Positions 46,151 to 54,735 of a DNA stretch of 64,000 nucleotides are shown piece after piece. Position 1 is the stretch's first letter. Every line of letters starts with the position of its first letter. The notes beneath the pieces are model-generated. The model was not told the origin of the DNA. It saw only the letters and a list, made by a program, of their open reading frames with translations, and made no database searches. Origin of the DNA: JBELHO01 sp042091375. GTDB lineage: Bacteria; Pseudomonadota; Gammaproteobacteria; Enterobacterales; Alteromonadaceae. The stretch lies in contig JBELHO010000001.1 in assembly GCA_042091375.1 (NCBI GenBank), forward strand, positions 1 through 64,000, read 5' to 3'. The position numbers were made by a program, and so were the translations under genes.

Positions 46151-46293
46151 AAAATGACAATAAAATACCATGACTTTAATTGCTAAATACCAATATTGAA
46201 CTACACTTAAGGTGACAAGATAGACATGGTTGTCATTTTTATCTTTGTTTCATGAGTGTGCGCCTTAATTGCAATTGTTAAGGCGCTTTTTTT
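46151..46293 (+). ncRNA. Candidate structured RNA with terminator
   Basis: Noncoding stretch with nested complementarity. AAAATGACAA (46151-46160) pairs with TTGTCATTTT (46230-46239), ACCATG (46167-46172) with CATGGT (46225-46230; one base shared), and ACTTTAA (46173-46179) with TTAAGGT (46207-46213, one G-T pair). A strong terminator hairpin closes it at 46260-46293. A shorter transcript from TTGCTA/TACACT (46180-46207) is an alternative. It could be a small RNA or a leader of the downstream genes. Pairing was judged by eye. Confidence 0.35.
46260..46293 (+). terminator. Strong Rho-independent terminator
   Basis: Perfect 9-bp stem GCGCCTTAA (46260-46268) with TTAAGGCGC (46278-46286), followed by T7. 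It lies 170 bases after the acetyltransferase gene, further than is usual for its own terminator. Confidence 0.92.
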
Positions 46294-46299
46294 CGACTT

Positions 46300-46370
46300 A
46301 CACCTTGAGTTAACACCTTAAGTTCACACCTTAAGTTCACACCTTTAGTGAACAGCTAAAGTGCACACCC
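46300..46370 (+). repeat. 13-bp tandem repeat, five units plus a partial one
   Basis: Head-to-tail 13-mers beginning ACACCTT(A/G)AGTT: units at 46300, 46313, 46326, 46339 and 46352, then ACACCC at 46365. Units 2 and 3 are identical; the outer ones have diverged. No coding frame. It may be an array of protein-binding sites upstream of the YcxB-like gene or an inert slippage repeat. Confidence 0.85.
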
Positions 46371-46542
46371 ATAATACAGAGTAATTTTAGCACCGCAAGC
46401 TATCAAAGCTTATCATTTAACTCAGTGTCAACAGCTTTAAACAGCGCTTAATGCTGTAAAAAAATAGAAAATACTTTCCCCTGTTTGTCTAAAACGCTAC
46501 TATGCGGCAAATATTTTTCTATTGTTTACTGCTGGGCAGATA

Positions 46543-47043
46543 ATGAATTCAGCTTTTTACTACAGCACTAAGTTTGTGTTAACTCGTGAGTATTACACTG
46601 AATGTTTTGAACAATCGGTGGTCATAGAGCGATCATTCCGCCGTTATGCCAAAGCGATATTTTTTATTGTGTTTGGTGCGGGTTTAGTGATATTTACCGA
46701 AGCAAACCCCTATGCAGCTTGGTTTGTTTTTGCCCTTGGTATTTTAGAAGCTTTGGCTTTGCGATACCAAAAATCCTGGTGGGTTACTCGGCAAATGTTT
46801 AGTCGAGAGGCAAAAAGTCAGGTTGAGCTTATTATGGATGAACAACACATAAGCACCCATTCGGTGTATCAACAAAACAAACTGACTTGGCAGCAAATTT
46901 CATCTATTACGGCTACTGAAAAAGGCTGGCTATTGTTGCATTCCGCAGGAAAAAACTACCTATCTAATCAATTTCTCTCAGAGCAAGCGCAACAATATTT
47001 ATCAGCAAAAATTGTCGAAAAACAACAAACCTGTGCTGATTAA
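46543..47043 (+). CDS. YcxB-like membrane protein
   Basis: Protein of 166 residues with two adjacent hydrophobic segments (about 35-75: AKAIFFIVFGAGLVIF and YAAWFVFALGILEALAL) and a soluble C-terminal domain. The tail (QVELIMDEQHISTHS, KLTWQQISSITATEKGWLLLHSAGKNYLSNQFLSEQ) matches the YcxB-like domain, found in many bacterial membrane proteins of unknown role. The ATG at 46543 is chosen over a TTG at 46522. It overlaps closely with the TauE/SafE gene and may be co-transcribed. Confidence 0.7.
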   Translation: MNSAFYYSTKFVLTREYYTECFEQSVVIERSFRRYAKAIFFIVFGAGLVIFTEANPYAAWFVFALGILEALALRYQKSWWVTRQMFSREAKSQVELIMDEQHISTHSVYQQNKLTWQQISSITATEKGWLLLHSAGKNYLSNQFLSEQAQQYLSAKIVEKQQTCAD

Positions 47044-47055
47044 TTGAGTGTTAAT

Positions 47056-47949
47056 ATGACTGTCACAAAGAAGCCCAGAAACCAATTAACCCTAGCAAAC
47101 CGCAAATTTATTGGCTTTTTTATTGTTGCTTGGCTGTTATTAGTGCTGTTTTCGCCACTGTTGATCGCTGAAGTGCCGGAATACATTGTGTTTAGTTTGC
47201 TCGGTGTGTTGGGAGCTATTTTTGCCAATGCCACTGGCGCTGGTGGCGGGGTTATTTTTATACCTGCTTTTAACGAATTAGCTTTCAGTGAACAACAAGC
47301 CATAGCGACAAGCTTTGCCATCCAGTGTTTTGGTATGACTGCGGGATCATTGACATGGTGGTTTCATTACCGAGCAGAAAAAACTGAATTGAGGCTTTGG
47401 CAAGGGTTTAAGCGAATTATTACCATTACCAGTATCAGTGCTGTCTTAGGCTTGTGGTTTGTGTATGGATTTGATTTAACATCTCCCGCTTCTTTGCATC
47501 AAGATTTTAGTTGGTTCTCACTTGTCTTAGGTATATTCATTGTCAGTACTATCTTACTTATTAAGCCCGATCGCGAGCGCAGCCAGTTACACTATGTCGA
47601 TTACTTTGCATTGTGCACTTTAGGTTTTTTGGGGGGCATAATAACCGCGTGGTTGTCTGTTGGGGTAGGTGAGATCTTGGCAATTTATTTAATATTGCGC
47701 CGCTTCGATATCAGTATGGCGGTTGCCGCTGCGGTTATTGTTTCAGCAATCACTATTTGGTCTGGTATAGCTCAACACACGGTGGTAAGTTTTGAGGTAT
47801 ATTGGCAAGTTGTTATTTTTGCCGGTCCAGGTGCTGTTCTCGGTGGTATTTTTGCAAAAACAGTGGTGAGCTATTTATCGGCAACACGACTAAAATTGTT
47901 TTTTGCCTTGTGGTTATTGGTGATCGGCGGTGTGGGTATAAAAATTTAA
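47056..47949 (+). CDS. TauE/SafE family sulfite or organosulfur exporter-like permease
   Basis: Integral membrane transporter of 297 residues with about eight hydrophobic segments. Family motifs include GVLGAIFANATGAGGGVIFIPA near residue 60, an inverted repeat half around FLGGIITAWLSVGVGEILAI, and GPGAVLGGIFAKTVVSYLSATRLKLFFALWLLVIGG at the C-terminus. Family members move sulfite, taurine-derived or other anions; the substrate here is unknown. An ATG at 47056 is preferred over the TTG at 47044. It starts 12 bases after the YcxB-like gene. Confidence 0.85.
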   Translation: MTVTKKPRNQLTLANRKFIGFFIVAWLLLVLFSPLLIAEVPEYIVFSLLGVLGAIFANATGAGGGVIFIPAFNELAFSEQQAIATSFAIQCFGMTAGSLTWWFHYRAEKTELRLWQGFKRIITITSISAVLGLWFVYGFDLTSPASLHQDFSWFSLVLGIFIVSTILLIKPDRERSQLHYVDYFALCTLGFLGGIITAWLSVGVGEILAIYLILRRFDISMAVAAAVIVSAITIWSGIAQHTVVSFEVYWQVVIFAGPGAVLGGIFAKTVVSYLSATRLKLFFALWLLVIGGVGIKI

Positions 47950-48187
47950 ACTCCCAGTCAAATAACTGTTTAGTTGGTTGCTGTGAGAAAAAGCTTGAGT
48001 TGTTGTTCACCCCAAAAATGTAGTCATAACCTTCCAACCTATTCAGGATTGTCCATTTTACCGTAAATAATTTTTATTTAATGACTTTTACTGGGCCATA
48101 GATCCACAAAACTCCACAAATTCATCAACTTTGCTATACCCCTCTATTTTATTAGTGATCCATGTGATCAATTTAAGCAAACTTTGC
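47950..48187. other. Intergenic region upstream of the dcw promoter
   Basis: AT-rich spacer without a supported gene or clear terminator for the preceding transporter. Repeated CCACAAA-type sequence occurs near 48103-48121. The mraZ promoter starts at its right end. Confidence 0.4.
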
Positions 48188-48217
48188 TTGACATAAGTTT
48201 GTATTTCTCACTAAACT
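48188..48217 (+). promoter_or_regulatory. Promoter of the dcw cluster
   Basis: A consensus -35 box TTGACA (48188-48193) and TAAACT (48212-48217) are spaced by 18 bases; transcription should start near 48224, just before the MraZ repeats. It is the only strong promoter I see for the whole cluster. Confidence 0.7.
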
Positions 48218-48225
48218 GTAGCAAT

Positions 48226-48250
48226 GTGGTAAAAAGTGGGAAAAAGTGGA
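48226..48250 (+). promoter_or_regulatory. MraZ operator: three GTGG repeats, 10-bp period
   Basis: GTGG occurs at 48226, 48236 and 48246, the first two followed by TAAAAA or GAAAAA. A 10-bp period of TGGGN-like boxes is the known MraZ binding pattern, placing each box on the same face of the helix. It lies between the promoter and the mraZ start and supports autorepression of the cluster. Confidence 0.85.
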
Positions 48251-48283
48251 TCTAAAGGATTCCACGATAAAAAAAACAACATT

Positions 48284-48742
48284 ATGTTTAGAGGCACAAG
48301 TGCTATTACCTTAGACAGCAAAAACAGGATCACGATACCTACTCGGTATCGCGATGAACTGTTTACTGATTGCTTGGGGAAAATGGTCTGTACTGTCGAT
48401 ATTCAACATCCCTGCTTGTTACTTTACCCTTTGCCTGAATGGGAAGAAATTGAATTAAAACTGTGTGGTTTATCCAGTATGAATCCGCAAGAGCGACTCC
48501 TGCAACAGGTATTGTTAGGCAATGCTTCTGATTGTGATATTGATAAAAGTGGTCGGTTATTAATTAATGGCCCATTGCGACATCACGCAGCGCTAGAAAA
48601 AAATGTGATGTTAGTAGGACAATTAAAAAAGTTTGAAATATGGAGTGAAAATGCATGGCAAGGACAAATGCAACAGGGAATTGGCAAAATTCAGTCGGGT
48701 GAAATTGAACTGACCGAGCGTTTACTTGACCTGTCTTTATAA
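48284..48742 (+). CDS. mraZ: Transcriptional regulator MraZ
   Basis: DNA-binding repressor that controls its own division and cell-wall cluster. 152 residues, the standard size. Two AbrB-like halves carry the MraZ signatures: LDSKNRITIPTRYRDEL near the start and IDKSGRLLINGPLRHHAAL in the second half. The ATG at 48284 (MFRGTSAITLDSKNR) is the conserved start; an in-frame GTG at 48236 falls inside the operator and is rejected. It is the first gene of the dcw cluster; rsmH follows after 37 bases. Confidence 0.97.
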   Translation: MFRGTSAITLDSKNRITIPTRYRDELFTDCLGKMVCTVDIQHPCLLLYPLPEWEEIELKLCGLSSMNPQERLLQQVLLGNASDCDIDKSGRLLINGPLRHHAALEKNVMLVGQLKKFEIWSENAWQGQMQQGIGKIQSGEIELTERLLDLSL

Positions 48743-48779
48743 ATTAGTGCAACAATAAAAAACGGCGTTTGATTATAAA

Positions 48780-49721
48780 ATGCATACAGATACGTCACAC
48801 ATTTCAGTATTGCTCGACGAGGCAATTACTGGGTTAGCAATAGAGCCAGACGGTACTTATATCGACTGTACTTTTGGTCGCGGCGGTCATTCGGGGTTAA
48901 TTCTTTCCAAACTATCAGAGCAAGGCCGTTTAATCGCCATTGACCGTGATCCTATGGCTATTGCTGCCGCGCAAAAATTTGCCGATGATAAACGGTTTAT
49001 TATTGAGCATCAGGGCTTTGCTGAGTTGGCAGCGCTTGCTGATAAGTATCAGTTACAAGGCAAAGTACAAGGTATTTTACTTGACTTGGGGGTGTCCTCT
49101 CCACAATTAGATCAGCCTGAGCGTGGCTTCAGCTTTATGAAAGATGGGCCTTTAGATATGCGCATGGATACCTCAAAAGGACAAACCGCTGCACAATGGC
49201 TAGCGGTTGCCGATGTTGAAGATATCACTTGGGTGTTGCGTACTTTCGGTGAAGAAAAACACGCTTGGCGAATCGCTAATGCGATTGTCGACGCTCGGCA
49301 AACCAGCCCATTAACTCGCACCGCTGAGTTAGCGGCATTAATTAAGCAAACCGCACCTCAGCGAGAGATAAAAAAGCACCCAGCAACCCGAAGTTTTCAA
49401 GCTATTCGCATCTATATCAACAGTGAACTCGAGCAAATTGAACTGGCCCTCAACGCATCTTTATCGGTATTGGCTGAAGGCGGACGGCTAGTCGTGATCA
49501 GTTTTCATTCACTAGAAGACCGTTTAGTTAAGCAATTTATGAAAAAGCATTCGCAAGGGAAAAAGGTACCTCGTGGTATGCCAATCAGTGAAGCTGAGTT
49601 GAACAAGAGTAAAAAGTTGTGCTTGATTGGTCGCAAGACTAAGCCCAGCTCGACTGAAGTTGATAACAACAAACGGGCAAGAAGTTCAGTGATGCGTGTT
49701 GGGCAGAGGTTAGCGCAGTAG
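48780..49721 (+). CDS. rsmH: 16S rRNA m4C1402 methyltransferase RsmH
   Basis: S-adenosylmethionine-dependent enzyme that methylates N4 of C1402 in the decoding centre of 16S rRNA. 313 residues, as in E. coli. The N-terminal HISVLLDEAITGL, the AdoMet site DCTFGRGGHSG and LLDLGVSSPQLDQPERGFSF, and the C-terminal VVISFHSLEDRLVKQF are all family hallmarks. Second gene of dcw; ftsL starts two bases after its stop. Confidence 0.97.
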   Translation: MHTDTSHISVLLDEAITGLAIEPDGTYIDCTFGRGGHSGLILSKLSEQGRLIAIDRDPMAIAAAQKFADDKRFIIEHQGFAELAALADKYQLQGKVQGILLDLGVSSPQLDQPERGFSFMKDGPLDMRMDTSKGQTAAQWLAVADVEDITWVLRTFGEEKHAWRIANAIVDARQTSPLTRTAELAALIKQTAPQREIKKHPATRSFQAIRIYINSELEQIELALNASLSVLAEGGRLVVISFHSLEDRLVKQFMKKHSQGKKVPRGMPISEAELNKSKKLCLIGRKTKPSSTEVDNNKRARSSVMRVGQRLAQ

Positions 49722-49723
49722 TT

Positions 49724-50038
49724 ATGAGTGGCTCAAAAGTGGTGTTGGCCGTCGAGTTATGGCATGACATCAAACGCTACTTTGTTGTGTATTTGGTGAT
49801 GTTTGTAGTGGTGATATCAGCATTTTTGGTGATTTACTTGACCCATTTACACAGACAAAGTACCAGTCAGTTAGAGGTGTTACTGAATGAGAAAGATACA
49901 TTAGATATTGAGTTTAGAAACCTGCTGCTAGAACAAAACAGTTTGGCAGAGCACAGCACCATTGAGAGCCAAGCAAGAAAAGTGCTCAACATGGTAAAAC
50001 CGACCGCAGAGTCGGAAATAATAATTAAAGGCAAATGA
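49724..50038 (+). CDS. ftsL: Cell division protein FtsL
   Basis: Bitopic division protein that forms a complex with FtsB and FtsQ and activates FtsW/FtsI. 104 residues: cytoplasmic start, one membrane helix (about 22-43, VYLVMFVVVISAFLVIYLTHL) and a periplasmic coiled coil (QLEVLLNEKDTLDIEFRNLLLEQNSLAEHS). Sequence conservation is low in this family, so the call rests mainly on topology and on position between rsmH and ftsI. Its end overlaps the ftsI start by four bases (ATGA). Confidence 0.93.
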   Translation: MSGSKVVLAVELWHDIKRYFVVYLVMFVVVISAFLVIYLTHLHRQSTSQLEVLLNEKDTLDIEFRNLLLEQNSLAEHSTIESQARKVLNMVKPTAESEIIIKGK

Positions 50039-51813
50039 AGGTAAGCGTGAATAAACAATCGGTAAAATCGACACATAATACCGCAGCATGGCGTTTTTAC
50101 GTGGTGGTAGGCGCTGTTGTGTTGATTTATGCCGGGTTAGTTGCTCGCACTGCGCTTATTCAGATTGTTGAACCTGAAATGTTGAAAAAACAGGGAGATC
50201 TGCGTTCATTGCGCACTGCTGCTAATGAAGTGCATCGCGGCTCTATTGTCGATCGCAATGGCCGTGAATTAGCGGTGAGTGTACCTGTAGAGACGGTTTG
50301 GGCTGATCCTAAAATCATCATGCAAAATAATGCATTGGCTATGGTTGAACATTGGCAAGCACTAGCTGATGTATTAGACCGCGATGTCGACACCATCAAA
50401 GCAAGAGTGACGCGAAATCCAGCAAAGCGTTTTGTCTATGTCGAAAGGCAAGTCTCCCCGGCGATGGCAACTTACATAAAACAGCTTAAAATTCCCGGTA
50501 TTCATTTGCGCAAAGAGTCAAAACGATTCTATCCAGCGGGAGAGATAAGTGCCCATGTTGTTGGTTTTACTGATGTAGACGATAAAGGCATTGAAGGTGT
50601 TGAACGGGTTTACAATCAATTATTAACCGGAGAAAATGGCCAAAAGCGGTTTCGCAAAGATGCCAAGGGCAATCGTATTGAAGTGCTTGAAGAAGTTGCA
50701 TCAAAACCACCACAAGATTTAACACTGAGTATTGATCAACGCATTCAAGCACTGGCATATAAAGAACTTAAAGGTGCGGTCAAGGCTTTTAAAGCGAGTT
50801 CCGGATCTGTAGTGGTTACCAATGTACATACTGGTGAAGTGCTAGCCCTAGTCAATAGCCCGTCATACAACCCCAACAATCGCCGAAATGTAGCTATTCA
50901 CCGCTTTAGAAACCGCGCCATCACCGATTTTTATGAACCCGGCTCTATATTAAAGCCACTTACTGTGTTGTCAGGCCTAGAGTTTGGTGTGGTCAATAGC
51001 GAAAGTATTATTGATACCAGCCCAGGTATTATGCGTTTAGGAGGTCGTCGAGTCAGTGATCCTATTAATCGTGGCAAACAATCACTGACTGATATTTTAG
51101 TCAATTCCTCCAATATGGGCACTTCGAAAATTGCTTTATCACTGCCCAAAGAATATTACTTAGATAAATTCTTCGAGGCGGGCTTTGGCGAAACAACGGG
51201 TATAAATCTGGTAGGTGAAAGTCTTGGCATGATGCACGACCGAGCGCGTTGGTCACAAATTGAATTAGCAACCTTATCTTACGGTATGGGGGTTGCGGTT
51301 ACGCCATTACAGTTGGCTCGCTTTTATTCAACTTTAGCAAATGGCGGCATAAAACGGCCTTTGACTATTTTAAAACAGGACGACGAGCAAGCGACATATG
51401 AGCAAGCACAGCGGATCTATTCGACGCGTTACAGTGCTGAAGTGGTAGGTATGCTTGAGCATGTGGTCAATGATAAACCGTCGAATCGGTTAGCTAAAGT
51501 AGCTGGTTATCGTGTAGGTGGTAAAACAGGTACCGCTTTTAAAGCCATGGCTGGAGGCTATGGCAACGAATATATTGCCTCATTTGCTGGGGTTGCGCCT
51601 ATTTCTCAACCTGAGTTAGTGGTTGTGGTGGTCATAAATCAACCCGGCGGCGATTTGTATCACGGCGGTGAAGTAGCTGCACCGGTTTTTTCACGGGTGA
51701 TGAAAGGGGCTTTACGGTTACTCAATATTGCGCCTGATCAGCAGATTAATAGTGCTTATCAATCGACAGAGTCAAGTGTGAATACTAAAGCCAAGGAGTT
51801 AACCGATGTTTAG
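50035..51813 (+). CDS. ftsI: Peptidoglycan transpeptidase FtsI (PBP3)
   Basis: Septal class B penicillin-binding protein that crosslinks new peptidoglycan with FtsW. 592 residues. Short cytoplasmic start, membrane helix (about 23-43), pedestal domain (RGSIVDRNGRELAVS) and transpeptidase domain. Active-site motifs: SILK in YEPGSILKP, SSN in VNSSNMG and KTGT in GGKTGTAF. The start overlaps ftsL by four bases and the end overlaps the murE start by eight, both signs of translational coupling. Confidence 0.97.
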   Translation: MKVSVNKQSVKSTHNTAAWRFYVVVGAVVLIYAGLVARTALIQIVEPEMLKKQGDLRSLRTAANEVHRGSIVDRNGRELAVSVPVETVWADPKIIMQNNALAMVEHWQALADVLDRDVDTIKARVTRNPAKRFVYVERQVSPAMATYIKQLKIPGIHLRKESKRFYPAGEISAHVVGFTDVDDKGIEGVERVYNQLLTGENGQKRFRKDAKGNRIEVLEEVASKPPQDLTLSIDQRIQALAYKELKGAVKAFKASSGSVVVTNVHTGEVLALVNSPSYNPNNRRNVAIHRFRNRAITDFYEPGSILKPLTVLSGLEFGVVNSESIIDTSPGIMRLGGRRVSDPINRGKQSLTDILVNSSNMGTSKIALSLPKEYYLDKFFEAGFGETTGINLVGESLGMMHDRARWSQIELATLSYGMGVAVTPLQLARFYSTLANGGIKRPLTILKQDDEQATYEQAQRIYSTRYSAEVVGMLEHVVNDKPSNRLAKVAGYRVGGKTGTAFKAMAGGYGNEYIASFAGVAPISQPELVVVVVINQPGGDLYHGGEVAAPVFSRVMKGALRLLNIAPDQQINSAYQSTESSVNTKAKELTDV

Positions 51814-53341
51814 CTCTAGTTCGATGTTTATTGAACAGCTTTTAGCTGAGTTTGACATTCATTGTCAATTAGAACTCAACGATTGCGTGCGTCATTTAGT
51901 CAACGACAGCCGAAATGTTGGCCAGCACGATATCTTTTGCGCAGTGCAAGGCACAGTAAAGAATGGTGGGCTGTATATTCAACAAGCCATTGACAACGGC
52001 TGTGACTTGGTTTTAGTCGAATGTTTACAAGCCAATGAACATGGCCAATTAACTACAATTGAGGGCACTAATAGGCAGAGTTTACAAGTAGCGTTTTATC
52101 AATTAAATGCCAAATTATTTGCATTGGCACAAGCATTTTATCGTCGACCTGAGCGGGATTTAACCGTGATAGGTGTAACCGGCACCAATGGCAAAACCAC
52201 CACCAGCCAGTTGATTGCGCAACTGCTCAATGATCGCCAGCATAAATGTGCGGTTATTGGCACGAATGGCGCTGGACAAATAAACGATTTAACGCCACTG
52301 ACCAATACCACGCCAGGGGCTACCGAACTCTATCAGTTATTGGCTGACTTTAATGGCCAAGCAGTGACTGCGGTGGCGATGGAAGTCTCTTCCCATGCCC
52401 TCGCACAAAATAGGGTAAAAGCTGAGCTATTTGATATTGCCATATTTACCAACCTAAGCCGTGATCACTTAGATTATCATCAAACGATGACGAAATACGC
52501 GCAAGCCAAATATCAACTATTCACAGGTGATGATCAGCAAATTGCTATTGTTAATGGCGATGATCAACAAGCTAAACAGTGGTTAGCTGAATGGCCAACC
52601 CAACAAACTGTGTTGGTTTATGGCCGTACCGCAGGTATTCAACAATACCAAAGATTTGCACAAGCTAGGGCGATTAGCTACCACCATCACGGCGTAACTT
52701 TTACTTTAGTGACTGAGCAGGGACAAGTGGATATTGACAGTCCTTTGTTAGGTGATTTTAACATAGACAACTTACTTGCTGCCATCGCTGTTTTGTTGTG
52801 CAAAAAAATGGATCTAAAACAAATAGCTAACAGGGTGAAATTATTAGTACCCATCGCTGGACGCATGGAGCGTTACACTGGCGAAGGGCGAGCGACGGCA
52901 ATCGTCGATTATGCACATACCCCCGATGCATTACAAAAAGCCCTTATTGCTTGTCGTCAGCATTGTCGGGGATCATTATGGCTAGTTTTTGGTTGTGGTG
53001 GTGATCGCGATCGCGGCAAGCGACCTAAGATGGGAGCGATTGCCGAACAATACAGTGATCAGGTGATTGTTACCAATGACAACCCTAGAGCAGAAGATCC
53101 AACCGCGATCAGCAATGATATTTTGTCGGGGTGTAAATCACCTGAACGAGTTAAGGTGATCCTCAATCGACAACAAGCCGTTATCGATACCCTGAATAAG
53201 GCTAGAGCCAACGATCTTGTGTTGCTCGCTGGTAAAGGCCATGAAGATCATATTATTCATGGCAATAAGCGGCTTGCCTATAGTGAGCGCAAGCTAGTTA
53301 AGTCGCAATATGCACATTTTGAAAATGAGGCGAGTAAATGA
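51806..53341 (+). CDS. murE: UDP-MurNAc-tripeptide synthetase MurE
   Basis: Mur ligase adding the third amino acid to UDP-MurNAc-L-Ala-D-Glu. 511 residues. ATP-binding GVTGTNGKTTT, carboxylysine-region NTTPGATEL, and the substrate-selecting DNPR motif (TNDNPRAEDP), which indicates meso-diaminopimelate rather than lysine, as expected for a Gram-negative bacterium. The last part includes GKGHEDH. The start overlaps the ftsI end and the end overlaps the murF start by four bases. Confidence 0.97.
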   Translation: MFSSSSMFIEQLLAEFDIHCQLELNDCVRHLVNDSRNVGQHDIFCAVQGTVKNGGLYIQQAIDNGCDLVLVECLQANEHGQLTTIEGTNRQSLQVAFYQLNAKLFALAQAFYRRPERDLTVIGVTGTNGKTTTSQLIAQLLNDRQHKCAVIGTNGAGQINDLTPLTNTTPGATELYQLLADFNGQAVTAVAMEVSSHALAQNRVKAELFDIAIFTNLSRDHLDYHQTMTKYAQAKYQLFTGDDQQIAIVNGDDQQAKQWLAEWPTQQTVLVYGRTAGIQQYQRFAQARAISYHHHGVTFTLVTEQGQVDIDSPLLGDFNIDNLLAAIAVLLCKKMDLKQIANRVKLLVPIAGRMERYTGEGRATAIVDYAHTPDALQKALIACRQHCRGSLWLVFGCGGDRDRGKRPKMGAIAEQYSDQVIVTNDNPRAEDPTAISNDILSGCKSPERVKVILNRQQAVIDTLNKARANDLVLLAGKGHEDHIIHGNKRLAYSERKLVKSQYAHFENEASK

Positions 53342-54735
53342 TCTCTATATCTTTATCAGAGCTTTGTAATGCTGTTGGCGGGCAATTAATCGGTGCAGAT
53401 ATCACCATTAATAGTATAGTGACGGATAGCAGAACACTGCAAAAAGACCAAGTGTTTTTAGCATTAAAAGGCCCTAATTTTGACGGTCATCGCTTTGTTG
53501 AACAGGTTGTTGCTGCTGGTTGTAACGCGGTTATAGTCGACCGCGATTGTCAACTTGCGGTACCGCAAATAGTCGTCACTGATACACATCAAGCACTCGG
53601 TCAAATAGCCGCCTATATAAAAGCCAAGCTGGCGCCAAAAACTGTAGCTATTACTGGTAGTAGCGGCAAAACAACAGTCAAAGAGATGGTGGCTGCAATA
53701 TTGTCGCGTTTAGGGGAAGTACTCGCCACCAAAGGTAATTTTAATAATGATATTGGCGTGCCATTAACGCTATTGCGCTTGCAAGAAAAGCATGACTTCG
53801 CTGTTATTGAGTTAGGTGCCAATCACATCGGGGAAATTGCCTATACCAGTAATTTAGTTAAGCCTGATGTGGCTATTATCAATAATATTGCTGCCGCACA
53901 CTTAGAAGGCTTTGGCGATTTATGCGGGGTTGCAAGAGCTAAAGGTGAAATTTTTCAAGGCTTGATCCCTGCAGGCGTAGCCATTTATAACCAAGACTGC
54001 CGCTTAGCCAACAAATGGCAATGGCGATTGGTTGATAAGAATGTGCGTCGCTTTTCGTGTTTAAACGAGGCTGACTGTTATAGTTCTGAAGTGTTGTTAG
54101 ATCACAATGGCTGTGCGCATTTTACCTTAAATACCCATGTCGGTAACACACCGATAGATCTGACCGTGCCGGGTAAACACAATGTTTGCAATGCAGTTGC
54201 TGCGGCGATCATTGCCCTTGAATTCGGTGCAAGTTTAAATGACATACGTTTGGGCTTAGCAGAAATGTCACCGGTTAAAGGGCGTCTAAATTTACATCAT
54301 TTAGCCGATGACTTTACATTGATCGACGATAGCTATAACGCCAATGTCGAATCAATCAAAGCGGCAACTGATCTGTTGGCAAATTATTCAGGTCAACGCA
54401 TTCTTATCTTAGGTGATATGGGTGAATTGGGCGCTGAATCGCGAAAGTATCACCAAGAAGTCGGCGAATATGCCAGACAAACCGATATTGACCAGTTACT
54501 AACTTTAGGTGTGTTGAGTCAAAGTGCCACTGATGGCTTTAATGGCAAAACCAGTGTGCAAGGCCAGCATTTTAGTGACCGCAAACAGTTGCTCAGGCAT
54601 TTGCAAACCTTACTCGCCGATCAACAGCAGCCGGTTACCATTCTCGTTAAAGGTTCGCGCAGCGCTAAAATGGAGCAGGTTGCCCAAGATATTATTGATT
54701 GGCGAGCTCAACAAAACCCACAGGGAGCGAGCTAA
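53338..54735 (+). CDS. murF: UDP-MurNAc-pentapeptide synthetase MurF
   Basis: Adds D-Ala-D-Ala to UDP-MurNAc-tripeptide, completing the cytoplasmic pentapeptide precursor. 465 residues with the three Mur ligase domains: TDSRTLQKDQVFLALKG (N-terminal substrate domain), AITGSSGKTTVKEM (ATP loop), ELGANHIGEIAYT and DDSYNANVESIKAA (C-terminal). The D-Ala-D-Ala dipeptide would come from Ddl encoded later in the cluster. It overlaps murE by four bases and its last base is shared with the mraY start. Confidence 0.97.
   Translation: MISISLSELCNAVGGQLIGADITINSIVTDSRTLQKDQVFLALKGPNFDGHRFVEQVVAAGCNAVIVDRDCQLAVPQIVVTDTHQALGQIAAYIKAKLAPKTVAITGSSGKTTVKEMVAAILSRLGEVLATKGNFNNDIGVPLTLLRLQEKHDFAVIELGANHIGEIAYTSNLVKPDVAIINNIAAAHLEGFGDLCGVARAKGEIFQGLIPAGVAIYNQDCRLANKWQWRLVDKNVRRFSCLNEADCYSSEVLLDHNGCAHFTLNTHVGNTPIDLTVPGKHNVCNAVAAAIIALEFGASLNDIRLGLAEMSPVKGRLNLHHLADDFTLIDDSYNANVESIKAATDLLANYSGQRILILGDMGELGAESRKYHQEVGEYARQTDIDQLLTLGVLSQSATDGFNGKTSVQGQHFSDRKQLLRHLQTLLADQQQPVTILVKGSRSAKMEQVAQDIIDWRAQQNPQGAS

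Noticed and set aside
48236..48283. Longer MraZ from the GTG at 48236
   Set aside because: That codon is part of the second MraZ box, and the conserved protein begins at 48284.
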